The position numbers were made by a program, and so were the translations under genes. A stretch of DNA of 64,000 nt, taken from NCBI GenBank assembly GCA_036971615.1, contig JAYKKR010000005.1, positions 744,001 to 808,000 on the forward strand, in the 5' to 3' direction. Position 1 is the first letter of the stretch. Every line of letters begins with the position of its first letter. The notes under the pieces are model-generated. The model was given only the letters and a program-made list of their open reading frames with translations, was not told the origin of the DNA and did no database searches. This DNA is from Amyloporia xantha. Lineage: Eukaryota; Basidiomycota; Agaricomycetes; Polyporales; Adustoporiaceae. This document shows positions 19,068 to 32,000 of this stretch, piece by piece.

Positions 19068-22000
19068 ATGGCTCTCAGACGATCTGCGTCGCTGCTAGTC
19101 TTCGCTTCTTTGCTTAGCGTCGTTCGTGCTCAGCCGTCGCCTGTTGTGCAAGAACGCATCTCTGCTGCTATTGCCAAGGCTGCCTTCGATCCGTCGAATG
19201 TCGATTACACCGGATTGGTCAATGTGTTCATTGGCACGGATAACTATGGGGATGTCTGGTGAGTCTTTAGCTTGCGCATATTGCGCATATCTTCAATCTA
19301 TGATATCAGTCCGGGAGCTTCTATACCATTCGGCATGGTGCGTGTTTCGTTCCAGATGGGCCTCTGAAGTTGTCGCGACTCCGCATGCTAGGTCAAATTC
19401 TCGACCGATCTAACGGGTTATGCCCCTGCTGGTGTGCACCAAATTATGTCGATAGTTTGATGCATCTGAGAGAAATGAACGTGACAGGATACGTCACGGA
19501 TCCAACGCAACAAATTCGAGGGCTCAGTCCAATGCATGACAGTGGAACTGGATCTTCACTCGGTACGTAATATCAGGATCCTCGAGATCTCCGACGGGAT
19601 TGACTGAACCGCATGTGTCGGCAGGGACTTACGGTAACTTCGAGATTATGCCTCTATTGTGCCCCGGCGGGTTCGACACCTGTGCTGTCAGACTGGATGA
19701 CCGCTTACGCTACCGGAAGAACAACACAGATGTGAGATTGTTGCCCACTGAACGAACACTCGTGGTGATTGGTTTTCTCTTTAGGAAGCCTATCCAGGCT
19801 ACTTTGCCCAGACTTTGGACAATGACATCAAGATGGAAGCCACTTCTACACGGCGCGCGGGACTGGAGCGCTTCACGTTCCCCAACGGCTCGAAACCTTA
19901 CTTTACGCTCGATCTCGCCAACGATCTCCCGGAGTCATTCGCGGGTGGTTCGATGAATATTGACCCAGAACTGGGCAGAATTACTCTTGGGGGACATTGG
20001 GGGTCCAGGCACGTCCATAGGTGAATGAACTGCAAATGGATCTCATTTTTCCCTGCAGCTTCGGACCGGGGGAGTTTCATTATCAGGCATTTGCATGCTA
20101 TGATCTACTAGATGGTGGCAAGCAGGCACTCGATGAATATGGTGTCTGGACGGGCGAGACGTGAGTGTCTCTGTTTGCAAGAATGGAAAGAATTTTCATT
20201 CCAAAGCTCAATCCTGTTTGCAGTTTCGGCCTTGACTTCTGGGATGACGCCAAAGGGTTGGGGTTAACGAGTCTCAACCTCTCCCTCAACCTGATCGGCG
20301 ATGTATATCAATCCGGTGCCCTCTTTTCCTACGCGGGAGAGCCCAGCGAGATCAACATCCGAGTCGGAATATCGTTCGTATCTGTCGAGCAAGCCTGCTC
20401 TAATGCGGAAACGGAAGTGGGCGACGCGACGTTTGAAGAGATAGTGGCTCAGTCGAAAGCCTTGTGGAATGAGCAGTTAAGCAAGGTTCAGATTGACTTT
20501 GCTAGCACGGAGCCAAACATCACAGAGCTTCTCTATTCATCATTGTATCGCGCATCGCTGACGCCGGTGCGTAGCGGGTTTTCTGTAGAGATTATGATGG
20601 CTGACTTTTGGACTAGAATAATGCTACCGACGAAACACAGGGCGTCTTCGCGAATACAACCCATTTCTATTTTGACTCCTTATACTGCAGGTGTGTCATA
20701 TTCGCATGCACCGGTTGCATTACTAATGAGTTTTACAGTTGGGATACATTCCGTACATTCTATCCTCTAATGGCGCTCCATTCTCCGGTAGAATTCGCCC
20801 AAATTGTAGATAACTACATTGATAGCTACCTGAAGAGAGGCTGGATGCCTGACTGCAGGGCGAATAATCTCCCTGGATGGACCCAAGGAGGTAATAATAA
20901 CGCACGACTATAATGAACATCATCGACTGACTTACGAGATTTGTTAGGCTCCAGTGCCGACGTTATTTTGGGACATTTTGCAATGGCATATCATAATGAG
21001 GCAGCAAGTCTAGGCATCGATCTAGAGCAGCTATATGCCGCCATAATCGCCGACGGGGATGTGAATCCTCCGGAATGGAACATACAGGGTCGCCAGGTCA
21101 ATGTTTATAAGTACGTCTATCCAGAGTCATAAATTTGGTAACCAAGTGTCAATCTGTGGTGAAAGGCAATTCGGTTATGTTCCATTTGCCGTTCTTGATA
21201 CCGCCAGCACTGGTCGAATGACCAGAGAGGGCAGCAGAACGCTTGAAGTAAGTGGTCCTCAGGAGTACCGAGTACTAATGGTTGCTAACCGAGCCCGCAG
21301 TATGCCTATGAGGATTTTGCAATCCGACAAGTCGCGCTGCTCCTGAACAAAACTGAGGATGTCGCCACTTATACCAATCGCTCATACGTATGTACCTCGC
21401 GCCTCCGCTCACATTTTGTCTGGGTTGTAATTATCCCCTGACAGTTTTACCGAAACGTTTGGGACCCTACTGTGGAGAGTGACGGATTCACTGGTGGGTA
21501 CACTACCAATCTTGTAGATTTCTTCGTCCCATGAAACGAGCAGGCTTCGCACAAAAGCGGTATTCTAACGGCACATTCTACTATACCGACCCCGTCGATT
21601 GTTCGCCGGTCGATCCAGACCCAAACAGGGAATGTTCCCTACAAGACGATAATACTGTCGGCTTCTACGAGTCCTCGTCTTGGGAGTACAGCTAGTGGGT
21701 ACATTCCGTCATCTAGTGTACGTATCCTCACACGATAGCAGCTTCGCACCGCATGATATGGCCTACCTGGTCCAGCTCATGGGAGGCAATGTACGTGTCG
21801 CAATGTTTTTGTCGGACTGGCAAAACATGTGGATGCTGACTTCCGGGATCAGGACACATTCATTCAACGTCTTGACCATTTCTTTAATGTAAGTTGTTGC
21901 AAGTCGGTTGTCATCGTCATTTGACCGATCATATCTAGGCTAGCTATTTCAATGTCGGAAATGAGCCGTCGTTCAACGTGAGTGATTAAGGCGAGGCCGT

Positions 22001-22644
22001 GTCGTCAAATACAGTCTCACTGCTGTCATTACAGACGCCTATCAACTATCATTACGCAAACAGCCCGACAAACAGCGTGGATCAAGTTCACAACACGGTC
22101 TTCTCGTACTTTGATATCAGTGAGTCTGAAATTATTCGCGATGTTATAAGTACTGATGGGCATCGTATTACAGCGCCGGCGGGGCTGCCAGGGAATGACG
22201 ATCAAGCAGCGATGGCCACCATCCTCGTCTGGGACCTACTTGGGCTCTATCCTGGTGGGTATTCGCTCATGCTGACACCGTCTTAACTGCTCTGACAGCA
22301 CGTCGGCAGTCCCTGGCTCCACAGAAATCCTCGTCGTATCACCTTTTCTACCCACGTACACGATCCACAACAGCTTCCTCGGCGTCAGCACGACGATCAC
22401 CGTCAAGAACTTCGATCCCCGTTCGGTGCAGCAGACTATCCCAGCAGGTGTCGCGGCATACGTCCAAAGCGTGACGATCAACGGGGTAGTGTCTCCCTCC
22501 AGGTGTCATTTCGATTTCTACGACGTCTTCCGTGTTGGAGGTGAAGTCGTGATTGAGGTCACCGCGGACAAGGAGGCAGCCAATGACTGCGGAGCTTCTG
22601 TGCCAGACTCACTCTCTACAGGTGGCTTCAACACAGTGAGATGA
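19068..22644 (+). CDS. Secreted GH92 exo-alpha-mannosidase
   Basis: About 16 short introns; the protein is roughly 780 residues. Residues 1-22 form a signal peptide (MALRRSASLLVFASLLSVVR..). GH92 blocks in order: FIGTDNYGDVCPGASIPFGM, KFSTDLTGYAPAGYVTD, GLSPMHDSGTGSSLGTYGNF, WDTFRTFYPLMAL, KRGWMPDC, GSSADVILGHF, SRTLEYAYEDFAIRQ, YFYRNVWDP, FAPHDMAYLVQLMGGN, VGNEPSFNTPI, and PAGLPGNDDQAAMATILVWD. In characterised GH92 enzymes, which are calcium-dependent and inverting, the GNDD block carries the catalytic-base aspartates. The enzyme trims alpha-mannose from glycans or mannans outside the cell. All motif blocks are restored by removing GT..AG introns of 45-70 nt, so the gene looks intact. Convergent with the Smr gene. 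Confidence 0.93.
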
Positions 22645-22795
22645 GGACGGCATTTCGGCTAGACCGTGATAGATAGCAATCAATCATAGCAGTGGTACAA
22701 GCAATAGCAACCAAGGGAATAGGTAGTACAAATAAGTAGGCGAGAGTGTCCCAGACATCATCAGCATAATGCACGTCATCATCAATCATGAAAGT

Positions 22796-24643
22796 CTAAT
22801 TAGACGATGAGCCTGCCTCTGGTCTTGCTGGAGGATTTACAAGAAGCACTCCAGGGTTGTTAACATCGGGAACAGCTTCAATGTGATGGCTGTCGAGCCA
22901 TCAGCAATGTGGAAAGGTAGAAACAATATTGCACTCACTCCTGCAGGTGTCCGATAATTGCAAGCTTCAGCGCAGGAATCTTCCCTTTCGAATGATTTCC
23001 GCGGCCCGTGATAATGCGCAACTGCGACGCGCCAGTGACGACAGCTTCGTACAACGCCTGGTCGACCCGAGCTCTCGCCTCAGGGACCTTGAGCCGGTGC
23101 ACATCGACCGTTTGCGGTTCAGGGACCAGGTTGTGAGCTGGGCGGATAGGATGGTCAAGTCCGGAAATCAGCGTGCAAGGGTCTGCCCACCTTTGAAATA
23201 CCTCCGCTCAGCCTTCGCATGCAGGTCCCTCGCAGTCTGCTCTGTCTTGTCCAGCTCGACCTTGAGACGGAAGGCGGACCAGTGGTCATTGTTCCGCCGT
23301 GCCGCCTCCAGCTCCTGCCGCAGCTTGCTCCTCGCGGCCTCCTGCTGCTCCGCCTGCTTCCTGAGCGTGTCTGCCCGCGAGAGCAGCACACTGCGCGAAT
23401 CCGTCGAGATGACGCTGACGCCCGTCGCCTCCGTCTCTGCGAGTGAGACCCGGTTCCCTGCTGCTGCATCTGTGTCCAGGTACGCCGGCGGTGGGCTCCT
23501 GTAGTCGATGCCGCGCTCCGTTCCGGCGTCGTCCGCGTCCGCGTCTGCGCGCGGGTCGTCCTCTGGCGTCGGGATATCCGGCACCTCAGCGATGGGCGGA
23601 GTGACACCTGGCGTGGGCTGCGGGTCCATTAACTCAGGCGGGATCGTCATCATAGACTCTGCGTCCGGCATCCCCGACACAGGCCGCAGCGGGATGGGTA
23701 TTGGTGGCGGGTCGGGCAGCTCGACGGGATTCGTCGTCGGCGTACGGTCCTGGCCGCTCGCATCGTCATCGTCGATAATCGTCACCGGCGGCAGCTCGTT
23801 GCCCGTCGGCTGCGGCGTGGAGGGCCGCTCGACGGGCGTCGTGAGTCCAGAGTAGTTCTGCGGGGGCGCGTCCTCGGCGAGCGGGCCGGCGGGGCTGTCG
23901 CTCTCGTTGGACGTGGTGAGGCCAGATGCCACGGAACGCGTCGCCGGCGGGCGGATGAAGCTCGCGTAATTGTCGATGCCGGGCGTGTCGGGGATGACAG
24001 GGAGGGACATGTACTCGAGCTCGGAGGGCGTGCGTGCGCGGCGCTGGGCGCGGCTGGCCTCGGTCTCAGCCTCGGACCAGTCGGAAAAGGCACCTGGAAG
24101 AGGGCGCGTGGTTGGACGGCGAACGGGGGCGGGTGTGGAGGGGTATTGTGGTCGTGTTTGTGGGCGCGATTGTGGAGACACGGGCGAGCGTAAGATAGGG
24201 CTTCTCGCGGTGTTGTTGGACGAGGCAGCGGAGGAATTTGCGGGCACCTGGGAGAATTGGACAACGCGAGAGGGCGTCCGAGTGGGTGCGAAGAGTTGGA
24301 GAGACGAAGGCAGAGCACGGCGAATACGGCGGCGGAGGCGTCGGAAGCGCTTGTCTTGCGCAACGTCGAGGCCGACATCGGACAGCAGCATACCTAGGCC
24401 TGTCCAGAGAACGACGATGGCCAGCCTGGTTGCGCTCGCGGTGAAGAGGAGGTCAACGAAGAGCCTGAAGGCGAAGGCAACATATGGGTCAAGAGAGCGG
24501 GGAAATTTTGCGAGGAAATGGTGGAGGACGGCGCCTTCCCAGAGGCCGACGAGAGAACCATTCACCCTGTGATTATGGTCGGTTACCGTGTCGATAACGG
24601 CGCGCAGAGCGAGCCCAATGCCGATGGCGAACAGGTTGTCCAT
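22796..24643 (-). CDS. Membrane-anchored Smr-domain protein
   Basis: Three exons, about 580 residues. The N-terminal 90 residues contain hydrophobic helices (for example YVAFAFRLFVDLLF and RLAIVVLWTGLGMLLSD), followed by a basic patch (KRFRRLRRRIRRAL). A long Pro/Ser/Asp-rich linker follows (residues 120-400). The C-terminus has a charged helical segment (KLRQELEAARRNNDHWSAFR..HAKAERRYFK, similar to DUF1771), then an Smr domain: VDVHRLKVPEARARVDQALY, LRIITGRGNHSKGKIPALK and VPDVNNPGVLLVN. Smr domains bind or nick nucleic acid; the usual DLHG motif is replaced by DVHR, while TGRGNHS is intact. The final exon is short (stop at 22796) and is needed to complete the domain. The combination with membrane segments is notable. 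Confidence 0.87.
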
Positions 24644-24875
24644 TGATCATGCTGTGAGGATGGTGGTAGGAAGGAGAGCGCAACACCATGCAATTACACG
24701 CTTTACACGTTCCAAATTAGGAAAGTCGTTATTGTTTATGTGCCAGCACATGTATATGTTGCGATGATAGGGTATCTTCATTCTTCTCCTCGAGCTACAA
24801 CTTGTACAAGTAGGATACCAAGAGTACACACCAAGATCCGAAGCCTACGCTCATATCTGGAAAAACCTCGCACAC

Positions 24876-26676
24876 TCAGGCATAATCTAATACCTCCACC
24901 TTGCCGCTCCTGTCTCCGATTGCAATTCGCCCCACTGTGTCTTCCAGTGCTGCGCTCACCACCGAATACTTCTTCCAAAGAATCTCACTCATGTCGCACC
25001 TCCGCGAATACAGCGAATCGCTGCCGATCTGTAGGCTATTGCCCAACTTTGCCATGGCTGGACGCGTGTCTTTCGTATTAACGTTCGCTAGAGCTGAAAT
25101 GCCTTCCGCGTTAGGCGTGACCTGGAATCCGACGACACAGCGAGCCGGATACACAGAATGCCGCGAGGTGACATTCCGGGTCTGGATCCAGAAGCCTTTC
25201 CCGCTCGGGCTGATGCACAAGTCGCGGCACGAAGGCGCGACGACGACGACCCTCGTCCAATGCGACGGGAAGGCACAAGGGAAGCGCTGTGGACCAAATT
25301 GCTGACCTTCTGCATCTCCCGCCTCTTCCGTAGATACTTTGCCCAATGGGAGCAGGTCAAATTGGTGCAACGTGTCGAGCCCATCGCTGGAACATCGTGT
25401 AAGGATCGTGACTGGCTCAGTTGGCCAGTCGGGCTGCTCTTCAGTATTGATCGTTGTCTTCCTGACAATGACAACTGCCTCTATTGCGGGGCGCCCGAAT
25501 TGTATAGCTGCGGTCTTTGTGCAATTATACACAGTGCGTTGTCCCCTCCAGCAAGGCGCGAAATCCAGTGCGAAAGAACGTTCGCGAATAATGAGCATGT
25601 AGCGATGAATAATCTTGACTGCTAATATCCTGTTCGGTTGTTCCTGGATCTACATGTGAGCCAAGCTAGCATTGCTTGCATGAAGAACTTACATCTTGTA
25701 ATAGGTTACTCTGAAGTCTGCCTAGGTTCTTGACTTCTGCGGGGGACGAATAGAACCAGGCAAGTACAGGATCACCGAAGACAACATAGTCCCCGTGCAT
25801 GACATGCAATGGAAGGATGGCATCGCGATAGCCCTTCAATTTCGCGCAAGCGTGGAAGCACCCATGGAACTTGTCTAGGGCAAGCGCCCAGATTTCAACA
25901 ACGCCATGGCTACAAGCAAATCAGCCTACGATTACTCTTGGGTGCGAGATGGAAGGCAGGCGGCTTACGCGGTAGGTTCACCACTGACAAACGCCAGGAC
26001 TGCCTCGTGCGTGGGGTCTTCATTTATGATGAGCTGGTCTACATTCTTGCTGCTCACCCACTCTGCCATTCGATATGCGCCAGATCCGTCGAGAGGCACT
26101 TCCCAGCAAGTGATTACGCGACCGACAACCGTCACGAGAAGCTCGCCGCTACTGCCAGGGAGGAAGAATACCTGGTTCACTGCTGCCTTGTTCTGTTCTT
26201 CTTCGTCCGGAAGGCACCTGTCCGCCTGAAATTCGATCGACTGTCGGTGCCGAGGCTGGGAGGAGCACCAATTCTCATGAAACTTCGCAGCATGAACAGC
26301 ACGCGCCTCAAGCTGTTCTGCGGAGTAGGCTTTCAGATCAGAGTCTGCTGCGGGGATGGGAAGTCCTCTGTCGATGACATGACGCTTCATTGCGTCCTGC
26401 CAGACCCAGCGAAGCTTGCTAAGTGCGTGAAACCGCTTGGAGGTCTGCAAACTATGAGGATAACCATACAGGAAAAGAAACAGGCAAACGCACCTTTCGC
26501 AATGACAGGATGTCCTTCACCTCAACAAAGCTTATGATGAGTAGCATGATGTCGTCGGGGAGTGTATGAACAGACGCGTTTGTGCGGAGTGTACCGAGAG
26601 GCAAGCATTCTAGCACTGGAGCGTGTCGCCTCACTCTTGGGGGAGATCTCCAAGTCATAGTAGAGCAGGTCGCCAT
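24876..26676 (-). CDS. F-box protein
   Basis: Multi-exon, about 530 residues. Near the N-terminus (about residues 40-80) is an F-box: LPDDIMLLIISFVEVKDILS, LRK then, after an intron, TSKRFHALSKLRWVWQDAMK. The rest has beta-strand-rich repeats (for example ELLVTVVGRVITCWEVPLDG, GRIAIGDRSGKVEVLDYA) resembling a degenerate WD/propeller fold of the kind common behind Agaricomycete F-boxes. It is probably a substrate adaptor of an SCF ubiquitin ligase; the target is unknown. ATG 26676 was chosen as the start. Joins near 25600-25960 (several small exons) were not all verified. Confidence 0.8.
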
Positions 26677-27180
26677 GGTTGGATGTGGGGGTTGAGGATA
26701 AGAAGGAAGGGAAGCTGACCGTCGACTTGCAGCTGCCACCCCCGGCGAAGTACAAGGTCATTCCCAAAACGAGATTCGCCAGCCACATGGTCACGTGAAC
26801 GTCGCGTCTGTCAATGATCGGTGCCAGGACCGGGCCGTAAGCCAAAACATCATGGTCGGCGAGGTTGTGGTTTGGGCCTTTGGCAGGATCTATCACCTAC
26901 CTCATGGGGATTAGTCGCTGACGAACAGGCGTGGGTTTGACTTGGGGTTGAAATTCTGAACTGAGACTTTGTTCAGCTTGCCAGCCGAAAGCTCCAGTCA
27001 GCATGCTAGTTTACAAAATATACATATCGAGTTCTGTGAATACTGAGACCTGATTGTTCAGTAAAGGGATTCAGGCGAGATGGCGCTTCATATCGCAAAT
27101 GCAATTATTGGTATCGAAAAGGTACAGACCGGTAGAGTATACAAACACAACTGGAATCTGTAAGCATTCCTCCTTATATT
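26677..27180. other. Intergenic
   Basis: About 500 bp: the promoter of the F-box gene and the 3' region of the secreted-protein gene. An open frame overlaps it on the minus strand but shows no recognised domain. Nothing else seen. Confidence 0.45.
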
Positions 27181-28128
27181 TCATGCAGCACTAGTGACAG
27201 TCTCCGGCGCTTGCGCAATGTCTCCCGGAGCCTGTGAAACGTCCTCGGCAGCCCCTGTAACATTCTGAGGCACGGGTAACGGCGGAGGCGCACGGTTGCT
27301 GTCGATATTAACGAAGCCCATGTTCTGCCAGGCAGGTGTGGGCCCTGCGGCGGCCGTTGTGTCCGTTGTGGAGGGAGGCTCCGGCAATAGCGCATTGAGG
27401 TCGAACATCATCGAATGGCGCTTCCCATGAGTGACACTGATGCGCGAAAACGTTTCGCGCTGAACATCCCGACGCGCGGCCTTGGGGGCGGGGACAGCCA
27501 TGGTATCCGTCGTGTATCCGGGACCGGCAGGCATTGCAGGTTCTTTGGCTTTATAAGTGTAATGCGTTGTAGAAGACGTATTTTGATCGTTGTTTTGCGC
27601 ATTCGCGCCAGAGAACGCAGTACCAAGCAGCGAATGAAATGTATCCGACACATCCATCCTGCTTTCGCCCAGTTCCTCCATCGCCGAACTAGAGGCCTTC
27701 GTGGGTGAGCCAAAGTTAAGGCCTTGCGGGGTAGCCGAAGGCGCGGCAGCGTTATCCTGGAGAGATTGGAGCCGCGCGCGATCCTCCGCGTCCTTCTTCT
27801 TGCTGCGCTTGAGCAGGGTTGGCCCTCCGAGCGATGGCCATGACATGTTCCCGGTTGCATCATAATCGTCGATGCGGATTTGTCTGGCCAAGATGCCGGG
27901 AAAATGGAAAAGAGAACCGGGCGATTTATTCTCGGAAAGAGCGTTCTTGGATCCGGATCCGGAGAGGTCGGGCATCTTCATGTCAGGGATCTCAGTGGGA
28001 GCTAAAAAGCCGACCGTCATGGTAACGACGTCCGGAATGACAATAGTGGTGGAAGCAGCGAGAGGCGCGGTGGACACTGGTGCAATCATGCACAAGGACA
28101 TAGCGGCCAGAACCAACGGGACAACCAT
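27181..28128 (-). CDS. Cysteine-free secreted protein of unknown function
   Basis: Single exon, 315 residues. A signal peptide covers about residues 1-20 (MVVPLVLAAMSLCMIAPVST). The mature part has no cysteine, is rich in Pro/Ala/Ser/Thr, and contains dibasic pairs that fit Kex2 cleavage: LLKR/S (about residue 106), AARR/D (about 217) and HGKR/H (about 234). The C-terminus has a short internal repeat (DVSQAPGDIAQAPETV). I recognise no family. It may be a processed secreted peptide precursor or a wall-associated protein; both are inference. No intron is needed. Confidence 0.7.
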   Translation of the reverse strand: MVVPLVLAAMSLCMIAPVSTAPLAASTTIVIPDVVTMTVGFLAPTEIPDMKMPDLSGSGSKNALSENKSPGSLFHFPGILARQIRIDDYDATGNMSWPSLGGPTLLKRSKKKDAEDRARLQSLQDNAAAPSATPQGLNFGSPTKASSSAMEELGESRMDVSDTFHSLLGTAFSGANAQNNDQNTSSTTHYTYKAKEPAMPAGPGYTTDTMAVPAPKAARRDVQRETFSRISVTHGKRHSMMFDLNALLPEPPSTTDTTAAAGPTPAWQNMGFVNIDSNRAPPPLPVPQNVTGAAEDVSQAPGDIAQAPETVTSAA

Positions 28129-29063
28129 GGCTGGCTCCTATTCGGAACAGAGGGAGGCGTGAGTAGAGCGAGTGCTGGTGGTGCGAGAGGCTTGTGGGTG
28201 TCTTGTCTGTTGGGAAAAAGACTCGGTGATATTGACTGGGGAGACGTTATATGGCCAACATATACGGTCAGCCTCTGGCTGACAGCATGTGGATATCGAT
28301 CATTACGATCTGACCCAGGACTGGAATGGAAGGAAACACCTTACAAATGTCATATACTCTGCGGAGTAAGCAAGATGAGGAACATCCTACCAACCATCTC
28401 GGGGATTGCAGCGCCTCTTATCCTGTTCCTCGTTAATATTAAGCCTTTAGTATTTAGTCGAACTGGGGCAAAAAGGTGAAGCACCTGCTTTCGTTGTCCC
28501 GCACACGAGATTTGATTACTACTTTACCTTAGTTATAAAAGAGGCAAATCATATGGAAGATACGCTCGAGGGGAATTCGCATTGAAAACAAAAAGGCGTC
28601 CATGCAGAGTACAGATGCCCGGTTGTAGTAGAGGCACAGCCATACAAGGGAATTGCGACTCCGAGTAGCAGCAGTAAAACGAGTGCAGATTTACGGCAGG
28701 CCTCACGCAAGTGCCAGACTTGTAGATGCTATGCAGCAGAGATCAAACATGTGTCTATCCTCTGAAAGATACTTATACTCTGAACAAAGCGTCCTAATGC
28801 TGTTGGGCGCCTTGATCACGACCACGTGATACGCGCGTAACTAGTGATAGCCGAAAAAGGCTCTTTTTATTGTTCAGTAGAACAATGAAGTGAAGGAGAC
28901 GCACCGCAACAATGTCCTATTCTTTCTCAAAAGACAGGACGGCCTTCGGGATCGCTCGTCTATCGTGGCGGTGGGCTTCTCCCCCTTCTCCTTCTCTAAC
29001 GTCCGACTACGACCCTCATAGACTTATTCGTGCTCTGTCGCTGGCCGACTCTCTTTGGCAACA
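28129..29063. other. Divergent intergenic region
   Basis: 935 bp between the secreted-protein gene (-) and PRM1 (+). It contains CACGTG near 28824, a typical bHLH (E-box/G-box) site. A frame at 28912-29184 is a shadow of the PRM1 5' region. No other gene identified. Confidence 0.45.
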
Positions 29064-32000
29064 ATGTCTGCACCTCCTAATCCTCGTTGGAACTCCCCAC
29101 CCCCAGTTTACGACACTCTTTCATCTACCCACTCACCCCGAGCTCTCAATCCATACCTGGAATTGCCCCATCTCTTGTCATTGACATGGCTTGCCTACCC
29201 TATCCTTTCCTTACTCTTCGTCGCCTTTAGACTGCAGTTATCGGCTGCCTCTGCGCAAGACAGTGTCGCCAGTGCAAAGGCCGATCTGCTCACAAGCTGC
29301 ACTGCTGCACAGAAAGCAGCGACCTCCGCTGCAAGCATGCCCCGCTACTTGGCAATCGCCGCCAACGACCAGATCGCAGACGCGGTCAATGGTACCTTGG
29401 ACGCGGCTCGGGCCACGATGGTTCTCGCATTGACTATCATGGAAGCAATCATCAACTTCATCATTGACATGTATCGTTCGACCTTCCTGTGTTTTCTCGA
29501 GTTGGTCGTACGGGGAGGTCTCTCTCTGCTAATATCTGCTGTCCAAGAGGTGAGTGTTGTAACGATCTCATTTCGCAACCAGAACATGGAATAGCTCATC
29601 CGCACTTGCCAGATCAACAGCTTTTTGACCAGCACCCTGGGCAGCATAAGAACATCGATTCAGAACGATGTTAGCAGCGCAAACTCGCTCATCACGAAGG
29701 CTGTCGACGAGGTCAATAAGATCAACCCGTTCGGGAATATCTCGGTCCCGCAATTCAGCATTCCCAGTCTGAACGAACTGGAAAATGTAACGCTACCGAC
29801 CGACTTTGAGACCGCATTGATCAAGCTCAACGCGTCTTTGCCTACGATGTCCAACCTGAAGAGTGAGATTGATGCCATGTGAGTAGTGTTATCTTAAATA
29901 TCGCTACGCTTTTCTCATTTTGTGCCAGTGTCGACACACCGTTTGAGCTGCTCAAGAAAGAGATCAACGAAACGTTTGCGAACCTAACGTTCGACTCATC
30001 CGTGCTGCCGATTCCGGAGCAGAACACGCTCAGTTTCTGCGACGACCTGGACACTTCATTCATCGAGGATCTTGGCCAGGATCTTCTCAAGGTGGCCAAG
30101 ATCGGCATAGTGATCCTCGTTCTTCTGGCGCTTCTACTTCTCGGTGCCAACTGCGCTTTCGAGTGGTATAAATGGCACCTCCTCAAGAAACATCTGCAGA
30201 ACACGCGCGACGCGTGGACGTCCGACCCGACCGTGTACCATCCCAGCATCACGAATACGACGCCAACGGTAGACCTGAGCGACCACAATTTACTTGTTCT
30301 CCAAGCTGATGCCCAGCATCCGCACCTGATGAAGATTGCTAACGCATTGTCCGCGCTTTTCCGCCTGCGGCCGTCGCAGTATATCAACTTGCGTTGGTTC
30401 CTGCACTACATCTTCCACCCTCCTGCACTTGCGTGTTTCCTGATCGGATTCTTCGGCTTGCTTTCAGTCGAAATCCAGATAATCGCTGTGCGACCGCTCG
30501 CAGATAAATTTTCAGACCAGGCCGCAGCTTCAGTTTCGAGCTACTCGGACCTCATTGCCACGTCGATCAATGGGAGCATGTACAATCAATCTTCCACGTA
30601 TGCCAACCAGGTCAACGCTCGCGTGGACGCAATTCAGTCGACCATTAATGACGGATTATTTGGCTGGGTCAATGGGACGACAACGACGTTGAACAACACG
30701 CTGAACTCGTTCTATAACGACCTGCAAGATACTGTCACAACGGTGTTCAATGGCACCATTCTCGAGGAGCCCGTACAGGAGTTCATTCGCTGTTTCATTG
30801 GCGGCAAAGTCACCGACTTAGAAGAAGCGCTCACCTTTCTGCACAACAACCTTCAAGTCGATATTCCCCGAGTGAACGAGTCGGCGCTCGTCCTTTCGAA
30901 CGCCGACGTCAACGAGGTCACCACGCCCATTGCGACTGCTGCGATCGGCGGGGGAAATGGCAACGACCAGGGCATTGTCGGTGACCTCATTGACACGTAT
31001 ATCAAGTCCCTCAAAGCCGAGCGCTTCATGTTTGGCATCTTCATGGGCCTGTGGGCTGTCGTGGTTGTGATGGCCCTGTGCATCATCTTCTGGCACTCAT
31101 ACGGCCGTGATCTGCTCGAAGCTTACCGCAGGCGAAAGTGGGAGAAGGTGCAGCGTTCGGGCATTGATGGTATGGTCATACCGTTTCGCAACCGAGGCCT
31201 TGGTGCTGGCCAGGGGAGTAGCGGCGGAGGTCTCGAAGGGCAGGCGATGGCACAGACCCAGTTTCCAGTCACGACCAACCATGTCCCCAACGCTCCCACC
31301 GGCTATGCTGCGGAAAATGAGAAATTGGCACCCCCACAGCACCCGCTGACTATGCGCAGGCCCGTATTCGAAAAGAGCTGGGATAGCTTCCTCGACCGCG
31401 CGTCTACCGAGTCCACTGAAGGCGGTACCTCTTTGAAGATCAGCGGTCCGAAGAAATTAATGGCTGTGGGCAGGAAGGCGATGGGGCGTGAGAGGCATGT
31501 GCTTGATGAGGAGAAACTCGCTCAGCTGCAAGCCGACCCTAAGCCTGAAGAACAACCCAGATCATCATGGCTCGCGCGGATGAAGGAGATGATTTGGAAG
31601 AATGAAGACCAAAGTGATGGAAGCGCAGAGCAGATGAGCGAGAAACGTCCGATGGGCGAGAGAACACGCCCACCTCTGACGATCTCTGTGTCGCCAACTT
31701 CCACGAAGGTCGACAGTCTTCCGATATTCGACAATGCCTCGCAGGAAACTGTTCCTGCGTCGGCATGGTCGGTCTCTCCGGGTCTACCATCAAAGCGGTC
31801 CTGGAAGGATTCGATACGCCTACCGAAGAAGGTCGGCCTTCCCTCTAATCCGTCCCCACATTACAAGTCTCGACGCCCCGCAGATATTCCAACGGATGTC
31901 GAGCCGGAACAGCAGCCCGTGTTCCTTCCAGCTCCTCGGCCTCAGGTTCCTGTTGCAATGCCCCTCCATCATGGTTTTGAACGTCAACCGGTGTCACCTC

